Origin: Bacillota bacterium
GTDB lineage: Bacteria > Bacillota > Clostridia > Acetivibrionales > DTU013
Assembly: GCA_023435805.1 (NCBI GenBank)
Contig: JAEZMC010000194.1
Location: forward strand, 1 to 7,367
Length of the DNA stretch: 7,367 bases
Reading direction: 5' to 3'
Shown: in pieces, positions 1-6,936 of the stretch
Position numbering within the stretch: position 1 is the stretch's first letter
Layout: every line of letters starts with the position of its first letter
Translations under genes and position numbers: made by a program
Notes under the pieces: generated by a model
Databases searched by the model: none
What the model was told of the DNA's origin: nothing
What the model saw: only the letters and a program-made list of their open reading frames with translations

Positions 1-1
1 T

Positions 2-1480
2 CCTCAAAAGCAAATCAATGAAATGTGGGAAGTTATACTGTTGAATCAATTCCATGATATTCTTCCCGGTTCATCGATTAAAGAAGTATATGAGGTTTCG
101 AAGAAGGAGTATGAGAACGTGCTGTCTGTGGGAAAGGATATTTTGGATTCTTCCGTTGATGCCATTTCGAAAAACATCCATATTAGTGATATGTCCGTGC
201 TTGTATTCAATACGCTTTCTTTTGACCGCAACGATATTGCCGTTTTCGATGTTCCGGACGGGATGGAGCATCCTTGCATCATTGGACCTGAAGGCAAAGT
301 GACGGATTGCCAGGTAGTTGAAGACAATGGAGTTAAAAGGGCAGTCTTCTTTGCTTCCGGAGTACCGGCAAAAGGATACAGGGCTTATAAAATTCAAGAG
401 AATACCGGTGAAATCCGGCACAAACCTCTGGTAGGAAATTCAATTCTTGAAAACGAGTACTTCTTCATTGAAATAGATGAAAAAGGAACGATTAAAGAAT
501 TATTCGACAAGAAAAACAAACGCAGTATACTAAAGCAGGGTTGCAGGGGTAATATGCTTCAAGCCTTTGAAGATAAGCCGATGAGGAATGACAATTGGGA
601 TATTGATGTATATTATCAGGAAAAAATGTGGGAGGTTGACGAGGTCGAGCGAATTGAGGCAATTGAAAACGGACCGGTTCGCGGAGGTATAAGGATTTAT
701 AAAAAATTTGGTGCATCCACTATTATTCAAAATATTTATATATACGCGGATGTTCCAAGGATAGATTTTGATACATTTGTGGACTGGAAAGAAGATCAGG
801 TGCTCTTAAAGGCCGCGTTCCCTGTTGACATACAGGCGGATAAAGCCACTTATGATATTCAATACGGGAATATCGAAAGACCGGCCCATAACAATACTAC
901 CTGGGATATTGCACGGTTTGAGGTATGTGCACATAAGTGGGCAGATCTTTCCGAACAAGGGTTTGGCGTCAGCATATTGAATGATTGCAAGTATGGACAT
1001 GACATAATCGATGGAAATATAAGACTGACGCTTATTAAGTCGGGAAGAGACCCCAACAGCACAGCGGATAGGGAACAGCACCGTTTTGTATATTCAATTT
1101 TTCCGCATTCCGGGGATTGGAGAGAAGGTAATACCGTGCAAATGGCATACAGTCTGAATACACCATTTTATACGGTGACGAAAAAGGAATCAAATGGCGG
1201 TGTGCTTCCGGAAGAAATGTCCTTTATCGGTATCGACCAGAGCAATGTGATTCTGGAGGTGGTAAAGAAGGCGGAAGACAGCAATGATCTGGTTTTAAGA
1301 GTTTATGAATGTCATAATAAACGCACTGCTGCAAAATTGACCTTCTACAAGAGCATCGAATCGATAGTGGAATGCAATCTTATGGAAGAAGAGGACGGAG
1401 AGCCTGATTACACTGTAAATGATTCGTTTGAGTTTACAATCAAGCCATATGAAATAAAAACCTTTAAGGTTAAATTGTAA
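2..1480 (+). CDS. GH38 alpha-mannosidase, C-terminal part (5' end outside window)
   Basis: The frame is open from base 2 through the in-frame ATG at 23, so that ATG is internal and the true start lies upstream. About 492 codons are visible, roughly the second half of a bacterial GH38 enzyme of about 1000 residues. GH38 enzymes hydrolyse terminal alpha-mannosyl residues with a zinc-assisted retaining mechanism. The motif LLNQFHDILPGSS (bases 38-76) matches the family's late active-site motif, whose His-Asp helps bind zinc; the catalytic nucleophile lies upstream and is not visible. The beta-sandwich C-terminal domain follows, with VPAKGY, LENEYFFIEID, HNNTTWDIARFEV and LNDCKYGHD as recognisable family segments. 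No signal peptide can be judged without the N-terminus. It is visibly more AT-rich than the genes downstream. Substrate linkage cannot be read from this part. The family call is firm. Confidence 0.93.
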   Translation, partial: PQKQINEMWEVILLNQFHDILPGSSIKEVYEVSKKEYENVLSVGKDILDSSVDAISKNIHISDMSVLVFNTLSFDRNDIAVFDVPDGMEHPCIIGPEGKVTDCQVVEDNGVKRAVFFASGVPAKGYRAYKIQENTGEIRHKPLVGNSILENEYFFIEIDEKGTIKELFDKKNKRSILKQGCRGNMLQAFEDKPMRNDNWDIDVYYQEKMWEVDEVERIEAIENGPVRGGIRIYKKFGASTIIQNIYIYADVPRIDFDTFVDWKEDQVLLKAAFPVDIQADKATYDIQYGNIERPAHNNTTWDIARFEVCAHKWADLSEQGFGVSILNDCKYGHDIIDGNIRLTLIKSGRDPNSTADREQHRFVYSIFPHSGDWREGNTVQMAYSLNTPFYTVTKKESNGGVLPEEMSFIGIDQSNVILEVVKKAEDSNDLVLRVYECHNKRTAAKLTFYKSIESIVECNLMEEEDGEPDYTVNDSFEFTIKPYEIKTFKVKL

Positions 1481-1503
1481 ACCGGTCAGCTTTTATTTAG
1501 GGT

Positions 1504-3321
1504 TTACTGCTGCTGCTTTGCGATGGCCTCGGCAAGCTCGTTCAGGTAAACCCAGCGTTCCATGGCCTCTTCCAACTGCTTTTCCAGATGTTCCTTTTCT
1601 GAAAGCAGTGTCTGGAGCTTTTCAAAGTCGGCGGCTGCAGCATCGATGAGCGCATCGGTTTCGCCGATTTGTCTTTCCAGACCGGCAATGAGGCCATCGA
1701 TCTGCTCATACTCCTTCTGCTCCTTATATGTGAACTTGAGAGGCCTGTCCTTTTTCACCATTTTTATTTCGGAAGCGGCCCCTTCCTTCTGGTCAGCTGC
1801 CTTTGACCCGGTTTCTGCAGCTGTTCCCTCGTCCGGCCGCTGCCGGAAGCATTGGGCATAGTAGGAGTAGTTGCCTTCAAATCTTTCCACCGTACCGTTT
1901 CCCGGAAGAGAAAATATCTTCTCCACAGTCCTGTCCAGGAAATACCGGTCATGGGATACGGCAATGACAGCTCCCGGAAAGTCGTCCAGGTAGCTCTCCA
2001 GAATGGTCAGCGTCTGAACATCCAGATCATTGGTGGGTTCGTCAAGGAGCAGCACATTTGGCGCGCCCATCAAAACGCGCAGCAGGTAGAGCCTCCTTTT
2101 CTCACCGCCCGAAAGTCTGGATATGGGTGTCCATTGTACGGCGGGAGGGAAGAGGAAGCGCTCCAGCATCTGCGAGGCGCTGATAACGCCGTCGGCGGTC
2201 GTCAGATATTCCGCCTCGTCCCGGATATATTCAATGACACGCAGGGTTTCATCCATTTCATCATTTTCCTGCGTAAAAAAGCCGATTTTTATAGTCTCGC
2301 CGGTGATTACGGAACCCTGGTCCGGCTGCAGCCTTCCTGCCATTATTTTGAGCAGTGTGGACTTCCCGCTGCCATTGGGGCCGACGATGCCGATCCGGTC
2401 ATCCTTTAGCAGTATATAGCTGAAGCCGTGGAGTATTTCCCGGCCGGAAAAGCTTTTGCCCACTTGCTCCAGCTCGATTGTTTTTCTACCCATGCGGCTG
2501 GAGCCTGCCAGGATTTCTATATTTTCATACGCTGCCGGGCCTTGTTCCTCCGTCAGCTTTTCAAACCGGTCTATTCTGGATTTTTGTTTGGTGGAGCGGG
2601 CCTGCGCGCCCTGCCGGATCCAGGCCAGCTCACGCCTGTACAGGTTTTGGCGCTTCCTTTCGGAGGCCTGTTCCAGTTCCTCACGTTCTGCTTTGAGCTC
2701 CAGGAATTTGCTGTAGTTGGCCTGATAACTGAACAGTCTGCCGTTATCCAGCTCGATGATACGGTTGGATACTCTGTCCAGAAAGTACCGGTCGTGGGTA
2801 ACCATGAGAAGTGCACCTTTGCGGCTGTTCAGGTATTTTTCCAGCCAGTCTACGGTGTCATTGTCAATGTGGTTTGTCGGCTCGTCAAGAATCAGCAGGT
2901 CGGCGGGATGCGTCAGCGCAGCTGCCATAGCCACCCTTTTTTTCTGTCCGCCTGAAAGCGTACCGACCCCGGCATCGAAATCAGATATGCCCAGCCGGGT
3001 CAACAGGGCTTTGGCCTCATATTCACCCATCTGCCTGGCAGCAGGAGAAAGCCCCTGCAATACCTGTTCCAGTACGGTGGCATCCCTTTCAAATACGGGA
3101 TTCTGAGGCAGGTACTCTATCCGGAGGCCGCCGGCTTTGATGATTTTGCCTTCGTCAGCCTGCTCGATTCCGGCCAGCACCTTCAGCAGCGTGGATTTCC
3201 CGGTTCCGTTTATACCGATCACGCCGATTTTTTCGCCTTCATGAATACCCAATGAAATTTGTTTAAACAGCATCCTCTCGCTGTAGCTTTTTGATATTTT
3301 CTCGGCGGATAAAAGGTTCAC
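1504..3321 (-). CDS. uup: ABC-F family ATPase, Uup/YfmR type
   Basis: A soluble 605-residue protein with two ATP-binding cassettes and no membrane segments, as in ABC-F translation factors, which bind the ribosomal E site. Cassette 1: Walker A GINGTGKS (36-43), signature LSGGQ (122-126), Walker B LLILDE (142-147), switch His176. Linker about 205-275 with the RRELAWIRQGAQARSTKQK segment typical of Uup-like proteins. Cassette 2: Walker A GPNGSGKS (314-321), LSGGE (403-407), LLLDE (424-428), His457. Residues about 525-605 form a charged predicted coiled coil matching the Uup C-terminal domain, preceded by a low-complexity Ala/Glu/Lys tether. All ATPase residues are intact. Uup and YfmR are known to help ribosomes through difficult sequences; the same role here is inferred. 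The start is GTG, overlapping the TAG stop of the upstream gene by one base, which suggests translational coupling. An antibiotic-resistance ABC-F is less likely because of the C-terminal domain. Confidence 0.93.
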   Translation of the reverse strand: MNLLSAEKISKSYSERMLFKQISLGIHEGEKIGVIGINGTGKSTLLKVLAGIEQADEGKIIKAGGLRIEYLPQNPVFERDATVLEQVLQGLSPAARQMGEYEAKALLTRLGISDFDAGVGTLSGGQKKRVAMAAALTHPADLLILDEPTNHIDNDTVDWLEKYLNSRKGALLMVTHDRYFLDRVSNRIIELDNGRLFSYQANYSKFLELKAEREELEQASERKRQNLYRRELAWIRQGAQARSTKQKSRIDRFEKLTEEQGPAAYENIEILAGSSRMGRKTIELEQVGKSFSGREILHGFSYILLKDDRIGIVGPNGSGKSTLLKIMAGRLQPDQGSVITGETIKIGFFTQENDEMDETLRVIEYIRDEAEYLTTADGVISASQMLERFLFPPAVQWTPISRLSGGEKRRLYLLRVLMGAPNVLLLDEPTNDLDVQTLTILESYLDDFPGAVIAVSHDRYFLDRTVEKIFSLPGNGTVERFEGNYSYYAQCFRQRPDEGTAAETGSKAADQKEGAASEIKMVKKDRPLKFTYKEQKEYEQIDGLIAGLERQIGETDALIDAAAADFEKLQTLLSEKEHLEKQLEEAMERWVYLNELAEAIAKQQQ

Positions 3322-4937
3322 TAACTGTACATTGCCTTTCTCAAAGTTTGTATTTCTTCACTTTCCAGGTATTCGTCATAGGTCATCTGCTTGTTGATCA
3401 AGCCCTTTGGCGTAATTTCCATGATCCTGTTGGCAATGGTGTGCACAAACTGATGGTCATGGGATACAAAGAGGATGGTTCCCTTGAAGTTGATCAAACC
3501 GTTGTTGAGCGCCGTGATGGATTCCAGATCCAGGTGGTTCGTCGGTTCGTCAAACAGCAGCGTGTTGGCGCCTGAAAGCATCATTTTAGCCAGCATGCAG
3601 CGTACCTTTTCGCCTCCGGATATGACACAGGCCTTCTTCAGCGCTTCTTCGCCGGAGAATAGCATTCTTCCAAGCCAGCCTCTCAGGAAGGTTTCGGCCG
3701 GTTCTTTGGAAAACTGTCTGAGCCATTCCACCAATGTCAGGTCAACCCCGTCGAAATAGGCTGAATTATCCTTGGGGAAATAGGCCCGCGAGGTGGTTAC
3801 ACCCCATTTGAAATCACCGCTGTCGGGCTCCAGCTCCTCTGCAAGTATTCTCAGCAGAGTGGTTTTCTCCAGGCCGTTGGGACCCACAAAAGCCACCTTG
3901 TCGCCTTTGTTGATGGTAAAGCTGATATTGTCCAGTATTTTTACGCCATCCATTTCCTTGCTGATCCCGTTGACGGTCAGCAAGTCGTTGCCCACTTCCC
4001 GGTCGGGCTTGAAATCCACGAAGGGGTATTTGCGTGAGGAAGGCTTGATGTCCTCGAGGGTCAGCTTCTCCAGCTGTTTTTTTCTTGATGTTGCCTGCTT
4101 GGACTTGGAGGCGTTGGCGCTGAACCGCTGTATAAATTCCTGCAGCTCCTTGATTTTAGCCTCGGTCTTGCGGTTCTGGTCTTTTGCCTGCTGCAATGCA
4201 AGCTGGCTGGACTCATACCAGAAATCGTAATTGCCGGCATAGAGCTGTATCTTGCCGTAATCAATATCGGCGATCTGGGTGCAGACCTTGTTCATGAAAT
4301 GCCTGTCATGGGAAACGACAATGACAGTGTTATCAAAATTATACAGGAAGTTCTCCAGCCAGGTGATGGAGGATACATCCAGATGGTTTGTCGGTTCGTC
4401 CATCAGCAGGATGTCGGGTGCGCCGAACAATGCCTGGGCCAGAAGTACTCTGACCTTCAGGTTGCTTTCCAGGTCGCCCATTTTTTTATTGTGGTATTCC
4501 TCACCGATATCAAGGCCGTTGAGGAGCGTGGCTGCTTCAGATTCCGCCTCCCAGCCGTTCAGCTCTGCGAATTCTGCTTCCAGCTCGGAAATTCGGATGC
4601 CGTCTTCTTCGGTAAATTCAGTTTTGCTGTATAGAAGGTCCTTTTCATCCATGATGTCGCAAAGTCTCTTGTGGCCCATTATCACAGTTTTCAGGACTTC
4701 ATATTCATCAAATTCAAAATGGTTCTGCTTGAGCACCGCAAGCCTTTTCCCCGGCTCAATGGTGACATCGCCGCTGTTTGCCTCCATCTCCCCCGATAAT
4801 ATTTTCAGGAAGGTGGACTTGCCGGAGCCGTTGGCGCCAATCAGCCCATAACAGTTGCCGGGTGTAAACTTGATACTGACATCCTCAAATAGTACGCGTT
4901 CCCCAAATCGCAGGGATATGCCGGTGGTAGTGATCAT
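3321..4937 (-). CDS. ykpA: ABC-F family ATPase, YkpA/YbiT type, with altered second Walker A
   Basis: A 538-residue soluble twin-cassette ABC-F protein, the usual length for YkpA. I chose the ATG at 4937 because family members begin MITxxxxSLRFG. An in-frame ATG at 4952 would add only MLLKV and overlaps the ribosome binding site. Positions from the chosen start: Walker A1 GANGSGKS (34-41), Walker B1 ILLMDE (176-181), switch His210, linker 240-300 with RFSANASKSKQATSRKKQ, signature 2 ISGGE (439-443), Walker B2 LLFDE (460-464), His493. Two oddities: the first signature is degenerate (DLESNLK, 156-162), as is common in this subgroup. Walker A2 reads GPNGLEKT (352-359), with Glu357 where the invariant Gly before Lys is expected. 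YbiT/YkpA proteins are thought to act on ribosomes; the exact role is poorly defined. It is first of the two-gene minus-strand unit and ends in a TAGTG overlap with the Uup-type gene. Confidence 0.93.
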   Translation of the reverse strand: MITTTGISLRFGERVLFEDVSIKFTPGNCYGLIGANGSGKSTFLKILSGEMEANSGDVTIEPGKRLAVLKQNHFEFDEYEVLKTVIMGHKRLCDIMDEKDLLYSKTEFTEEDGIRISELEAEFAELNGWEAESEAATLLNGLDIGEEYHNKKMGDLESNLKVRVLLAQALFGAPDILLMDEPTNHLDVSSITWLENFLYNFDNTVIVVSHDRHFMNKVCTQIADIDYGKIQLYAGNYDFWYESSQLALQQAKDQNRKTEAKIKELQEFIQRFSANASKSKQATSRKKQLEKLTLEDIKPSSRKYPFVDFKPDREVGNDLLTVNGISKEMDGVKILDNISFTINKGDKVAFVGPNGLEKTTLLRILAEELEPDSGDFKWGVTTSRAYFPKDNSAYFDGVDLTLVEWLRQFSKEPAETFLRGWLGRMLFSGEEALKKACVISGGEKVRCMLAKMMLSGANTLLFDEPTNHLDLESITALNNGLINFKGTILFVSHDHQFVHTIANRIMEITPKGLINKQMTYDEYLESEEIQTLRKAMYS

Positions 4938-4942
4938 AACTT

Positions 4943-4999
4943 TTAATAACATCCTTTATTTAATATTTTCTTCTGCATGACTCTTTTCATCAGAGCCAT
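4943..4999 (-). CDS. Possible 18-codon leader ORF upstream of the ykpA-like gene
   Basis: An ATG at 4999 opens a frame that encodes MALMKRVMQKKILNKGCY and stops with TAA at 4945-4943, five bases before the ykpA-like ATG at 4937. The peptide is basic. The ATG is about nine bases from the predicted transcript start and has no good ribosome binding site, and it lies in the stem of the leader hairpin. Leader peptides are known to control several antibiotic-resistance ABC-F genes, which is why it is listed. It may equally be a chance frame. Confidence 0.2.
   Translation of the reverse strand: MALMKRVMQKKILNKGCY
4952..4957 (-). promoter_or_regulatory. Ribosome binding site of the ykpA-like gene
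   Basis: On the minus strand the sequence AAAGGA precedes the preferred ATG at 4937 by 14 bases, which is longer than usual. Its last A is also the A of the alternative ATG at 4952, so it cannot serve that codon. This supports the inner start, though the long spacing leaves some doubt; AAAAG nearer the inner ATG may contribute. Confidence 0.5.
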
Positions 5000-5001
5000 G
5001 C
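4975..5001 (-). promoter_or_regulatory. Leader hairpin upstream of the ABC-F pair
   Basis: On the minus strand GCATGGCTCT and AGAGTCATGC form a 10-base-pair stem (nine Watson-Crick pairs and one G-U) around the seven-base loop GATGAAA. It would sit about seven bases from the predicted 5' end of the ABC-F mRNA. No run of U follows it, so it is not an intrinsic terminator in this direction. It could stabilise the mRNA or influence translation of the leader; that role is inferred. Confidence 0.55.
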
Positions 5002-5014
5002 TTTAGTCCAACCT

Positions 5015-5043
5015 ATTCTAACATATAAAACGCAGCTTGTCAT
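5015..5043 (-). promoter_or_regulatory. Sigma-A type promoter for the ABC-F pair
   Basis: Read on the minus strand: -35 ATGACA (5 of 6 to TTGACA, 5043-5038), a 17-base spacer, and -10 TAGAAT (5 of 6 to TATAAT, 5020-5015) preceded by TGT, giving an extended -10. The predicted transcription start is near 5008, leaving a leader of about 70 bases before the ATG at 4937. Spacing and both boxes agree well with the consensus. Confidence 0.72.
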
Positions 5044-5131
5044 GGCAGGCGTAAAAAAGCGTGTTATTTGTGCCCGCTTCCGAACTTTCATGATCGGTGC
5101 AGGAAAGGCTGCTGCAAGAATATAAGTGTAC

Positions 5132-5162
5132 GGGAAAAAGGTTTACATCTAATGGGAAAAAG
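5132..5162 (+). repeat. Pair of direct repeats GGGAAAAAG, 22-base period
   Basis: GGGAAAAAG occurs at 5132-5140 and again at 5154-5162, start to start 22 bases, about two DNA turns. A partly conserved TTTAC follows each copy (5142-5146 and 5167-5171). The pair lies just upstream of the extended -10 element of the glucosidase gene. Same-face direct repeats of this spacing suit an activator such as an AraC-type regulator, but no regulator gene is visible in the window. Confidence 0.4.
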
Positions 5163-5183
5163 CTGTTTTACTTGAATAAATTG

Positions 5184-5192
5184 TGATAAAAT
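5184..5192 (+). promoter_or_regulatory. Extended -10 promoter element for the glucosidase/transporter unit
   Basis: TGATAAAAT gives TGn followed by TAAAAT (5 of 6 to TATAAT). No good -35 box lies 16-18 bases upstream; the sequence there is T-rich (GTTTTA at 5165-5170). A weak -35 together with the upstream direct repeats fits a promoter that needs an activator. The predicted transcription start is near 5199, giving a leader of about 54 bases. Confidence 0.45.
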
Positions 5193-5252
5193 GTAGGGGA
5201 CACCTCCGGAAAAGTTCATGCTTCTGAAAAACAAAAAAGTGGGGTAGCCTTT

Positions 5253-6932
5253 ATGTGGTGGAAGGACGGCGTCATTTATCAGATTTATCCCAGGAGCTTC
5301 AAGGATTGCAACGGCGACGGCATAGGCGATCTCAAAGGTATTACGGCGATGCTGGATTATCTCAACGACGGCACGGAACATTCCCTTGGCGTCGAAGGTA
5401 TCTGGATATCGCCTTTTTTCCGTTCACCTATGAAGGATTTTGGGTATGACATTTCCGACTACAGGGATGTCGATCCCCTGTTCGGCACCCTTGAGGATTT
5501 CAGGGAGCTCCTTTCGGAAGCGCACAAACGTGGGATACATGTCATTATCGACATGGTTCTGAACCATACCTCCGATGAGCATCCCTGGTTTGTGGAATCA
5601 CGGCGCGACAGGACCAACCCCAAGGCGGACTGGTATATCTGGCATCCCGGAAAAAATGGGAAGGCGCCGAACAATTGGTTTGCCCAGTTTGAATTGAAAA
5701 ACGCCTGGTGGTATGACAGGAAACGCGGTGAATTTTATCTTGGAACCTTTACCAGGCAGCAGCCGGAGGTCAACTGGAGAAATCCGGAGCTTAAAAGGGA
5801 AATGTTTGACCTGGCTCGATACTGGCTGGATATGGGGGTGGACGGCTTCAGACTGGACGTGATCAACTGGTTTATCAAGGATGAACAATTCCGGAGTAAT
5901 CCCTTCTCATTGAAAAGCCCCGACCTGCAAAAGCATATCTATGACCGGAACAGGCCGGAATCCATCGAAATCTGCAGGGAGTTGAGAGCAATAACGGATA
6001 CCTACAGTGACCGGATGCTGGTAGGCGAGGTATATACCGATGATCCCGCCATGGCGGCCGGATATTACGGCGACAATGGAGACGGCCTTCATATGGCCTT
6101 TAATTTCAATTTTCTGTTCCAGCCCTGGAATGCACGAAAAATCTACCGGTCCATAACTGAGTGGTATGGGAGCTTGCCGGAGCATGCCTGGCCCAACTTT
6201 ACCTTCAGCAACCATGACAACCTGCGGCATTATTACCGGTACCGCAGCAGCAGCGAAACCGAGACGGAGGCCAGAGCCCGGGTTGCCGCCGCGCTGCTGA
6301 TGACGCTGCGGGGCACGCCCTTTATTTATTATGGTGAAGAGCTCGGCATGACGGGAGGCAGGCTTCGCAGGAGGGATATGCAGGACCCGCTCGGCAGACG
6401 CACCTGGCCAATTAAGAGGTTTTGCCGGGATATGGCGAGGACCCCGATGCAGTGGGATGATTCACAAAACGCAGGGTTCAGCGGCGGCAGCACGGCATGC
6501 GGCACGGGAGGCGAAAGCTCCGCACCCTGGCTTCCTGTGGCGGGGGACTACCGCTATAAAAATGTGAAGAAGCAGCGGCAGGAGGCGGGAAGTCTTCTCC
6601 ATTTCTACCGAAGGCTGATATGGCTGCGGAAAAAGCATCCCGCGTTGAAAACGGGAGGCATCCGTTTTCTGGAGGAATATCTGCCCGATGCACTTGTTTA
6701 TTTAAGAACTTGCGACAGTGAAACGCTGTATATACTGCTTAACTTTTCCGGAAGGCCGCTGCACATTAAGCCAATGGGCCTTACGGAGGCAAGGGTGCTT
6801 CTGGGTACGCTGCGCGAGCCCGGAGCTATTCTGGACCTGAAGTCGGGTATTGAAGCAGGTGCCGGCGAGGTCATTGTTGCGGAACTGACCGGCATGCAGG
6901 GAACGGATCCTTCGCCTGATAAAGGCTTATAA
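5253..6932 (+). CDS. GH13 alpha-glucosidase, oligo-1,6-glucosidase-like
   Basis: A complete 559-residue protein, the normal length for cytoplasmic GH13 alpha-glucosidases, with no signal peptide. It opens MWWKDGVIYQIYPRSF, so the start fits the family. Calcium loop DCNGDGIGD (18-26). Conserved regions: DMVLNH (100-105), QPEVN (170-174, near the QPDLN of the oligo-1,6-glucosidase group), GFRLDV with nucleophile Asp202, acid/base Glu259 in GEVYTDD, and FSNHDN with Asp322. ARTPMQWD (395-402) is also typical. Val203 after the nucleophile is the residue linked to alpha-1,6 activity in oligo-1,6-glucosidases, whereas Ala or Thr is linked to alpha-1,4, so isomaltose-type substrates are likely. The ribosome binding site is weak (GTGGGG at 5239-5244). 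A Gly/Ser-rich stretch at about 411-424 looks like a small insertion. The next gene, a transporter, starts 28 bases after the stop, suggesting an operon. Trehalose-6-phosphate hydrolase is an alternative but less likely. Confidence 0.93.
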   Translation: MWWKDGVIYQIYPRSFKDCNGDGIGDLKGITAMLDYLNDGTEHSLGVEGIWISPFFRSPMKDFGYDISDYRDVDPLFGTLEDFRELLSEAHKRGIHVIIDMVLNHTSDEHPWFVESRRDRTNPKADWYIWHPGKNGKAPNNWFAQFELKNAWWYDRKRGEFYLGTFTRQQPEVNWRNPELKREMFDLARYWLDMGVDGFRLDVINWFIKDEQFRSNPFSLKSPDLQKHIYDRNRPESIEICRELRAITDTYSDRMLVGEVYTDDPAMAAGYYGDNGDGLHMAFNFNFLFQPWNARKIYRSITEWYGSLPEHAWPNFTFSNHDNLRHYYRYRSSSETETEARARVAAALLMTLRGTPFIYYGEELGMTGGRLRRRDMQDPLGRRTWPIKRFCRDMARTPMQWDDSQNAGFSGGSTACGTGGESSAPWLPVAGDYRYKNVKKQRQEAGSLLHFYRRLIWLRKKHPALKTGGIRFLEEYLPDALVYLRTCDSETLYILLNFSGRPLHIKPMGLTEARVLLGTLREPGAILDLKSGIEAGAGEVIVAELTGMQGTDPSPDKGL

Positions 6933-6936
6933 AACC

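Larger units (their letters stand above)
4938..5252. other. Divergent intergenic region of 315 bases
   Basis: This gap separates the minus-strand ABC-F unit from the plus-strand glucosidase unit. Its left part (about 4938-5043) carries the ABC-F promoter and leader. Its right part (about 5132-5252) carries direct repeats, an extended -10 element and the glucosidase leader. Between 5044 and 5131 I see only AT-rich sequence with short repeats such as GCGT-A6-GCGTG, and no gene or clear terminator. No tRNA or known riboswitch is recognisable. Confidence 0.7.

Noticed and set aside
23..25. ATG at 23 as the start of the mannosidase gene
   Set aside because: The frame is open upstream to the window edge and the conserved domain is already under way, so this Met is internal.
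1478..1506. Bidirectional intrinsic terminator between the mannosidase and the Uup-type gene
   Set aside because: The stem is only six base pairs, the loop is 17 bases, and no T tract follows on either strand.
1852..2955. Long open frames on the plus strand opposite the Uup-type gene
   Set aside because: They are shadows of the conserved minus-strand coding sequence, with no family resemblance of their own.
4455..4472. Degenerate first ABC signature (DLESNLK) as a sign of gene decay
   Set aside because: A poorly conserved first signature is usual in the YkpA/YbiT subgroup, and the reading frame is intact.
1504..4937. ABC-F pair as an antibiotic-resistance determinant
   Set aside because: The Uup-type C-terminal domain and the YkpA-type linker point to housekeeping translation factors rather than to the Vga, Msr or Lsa groups.
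4950..4952. ATG at 4952 as the start of the ykpA-like gene
   Set aside because: It overlaps the AAAGGA ribosome binding site, and homologues begin at the Met five codons later.
5044..5131. Terminator or riboswitch in the middle of the intergenic region
   Set aside because: Only short repeats such as GCGT-A6-GCGTG and a five-base stem around 5099-5116 are present, too weak to support a call.
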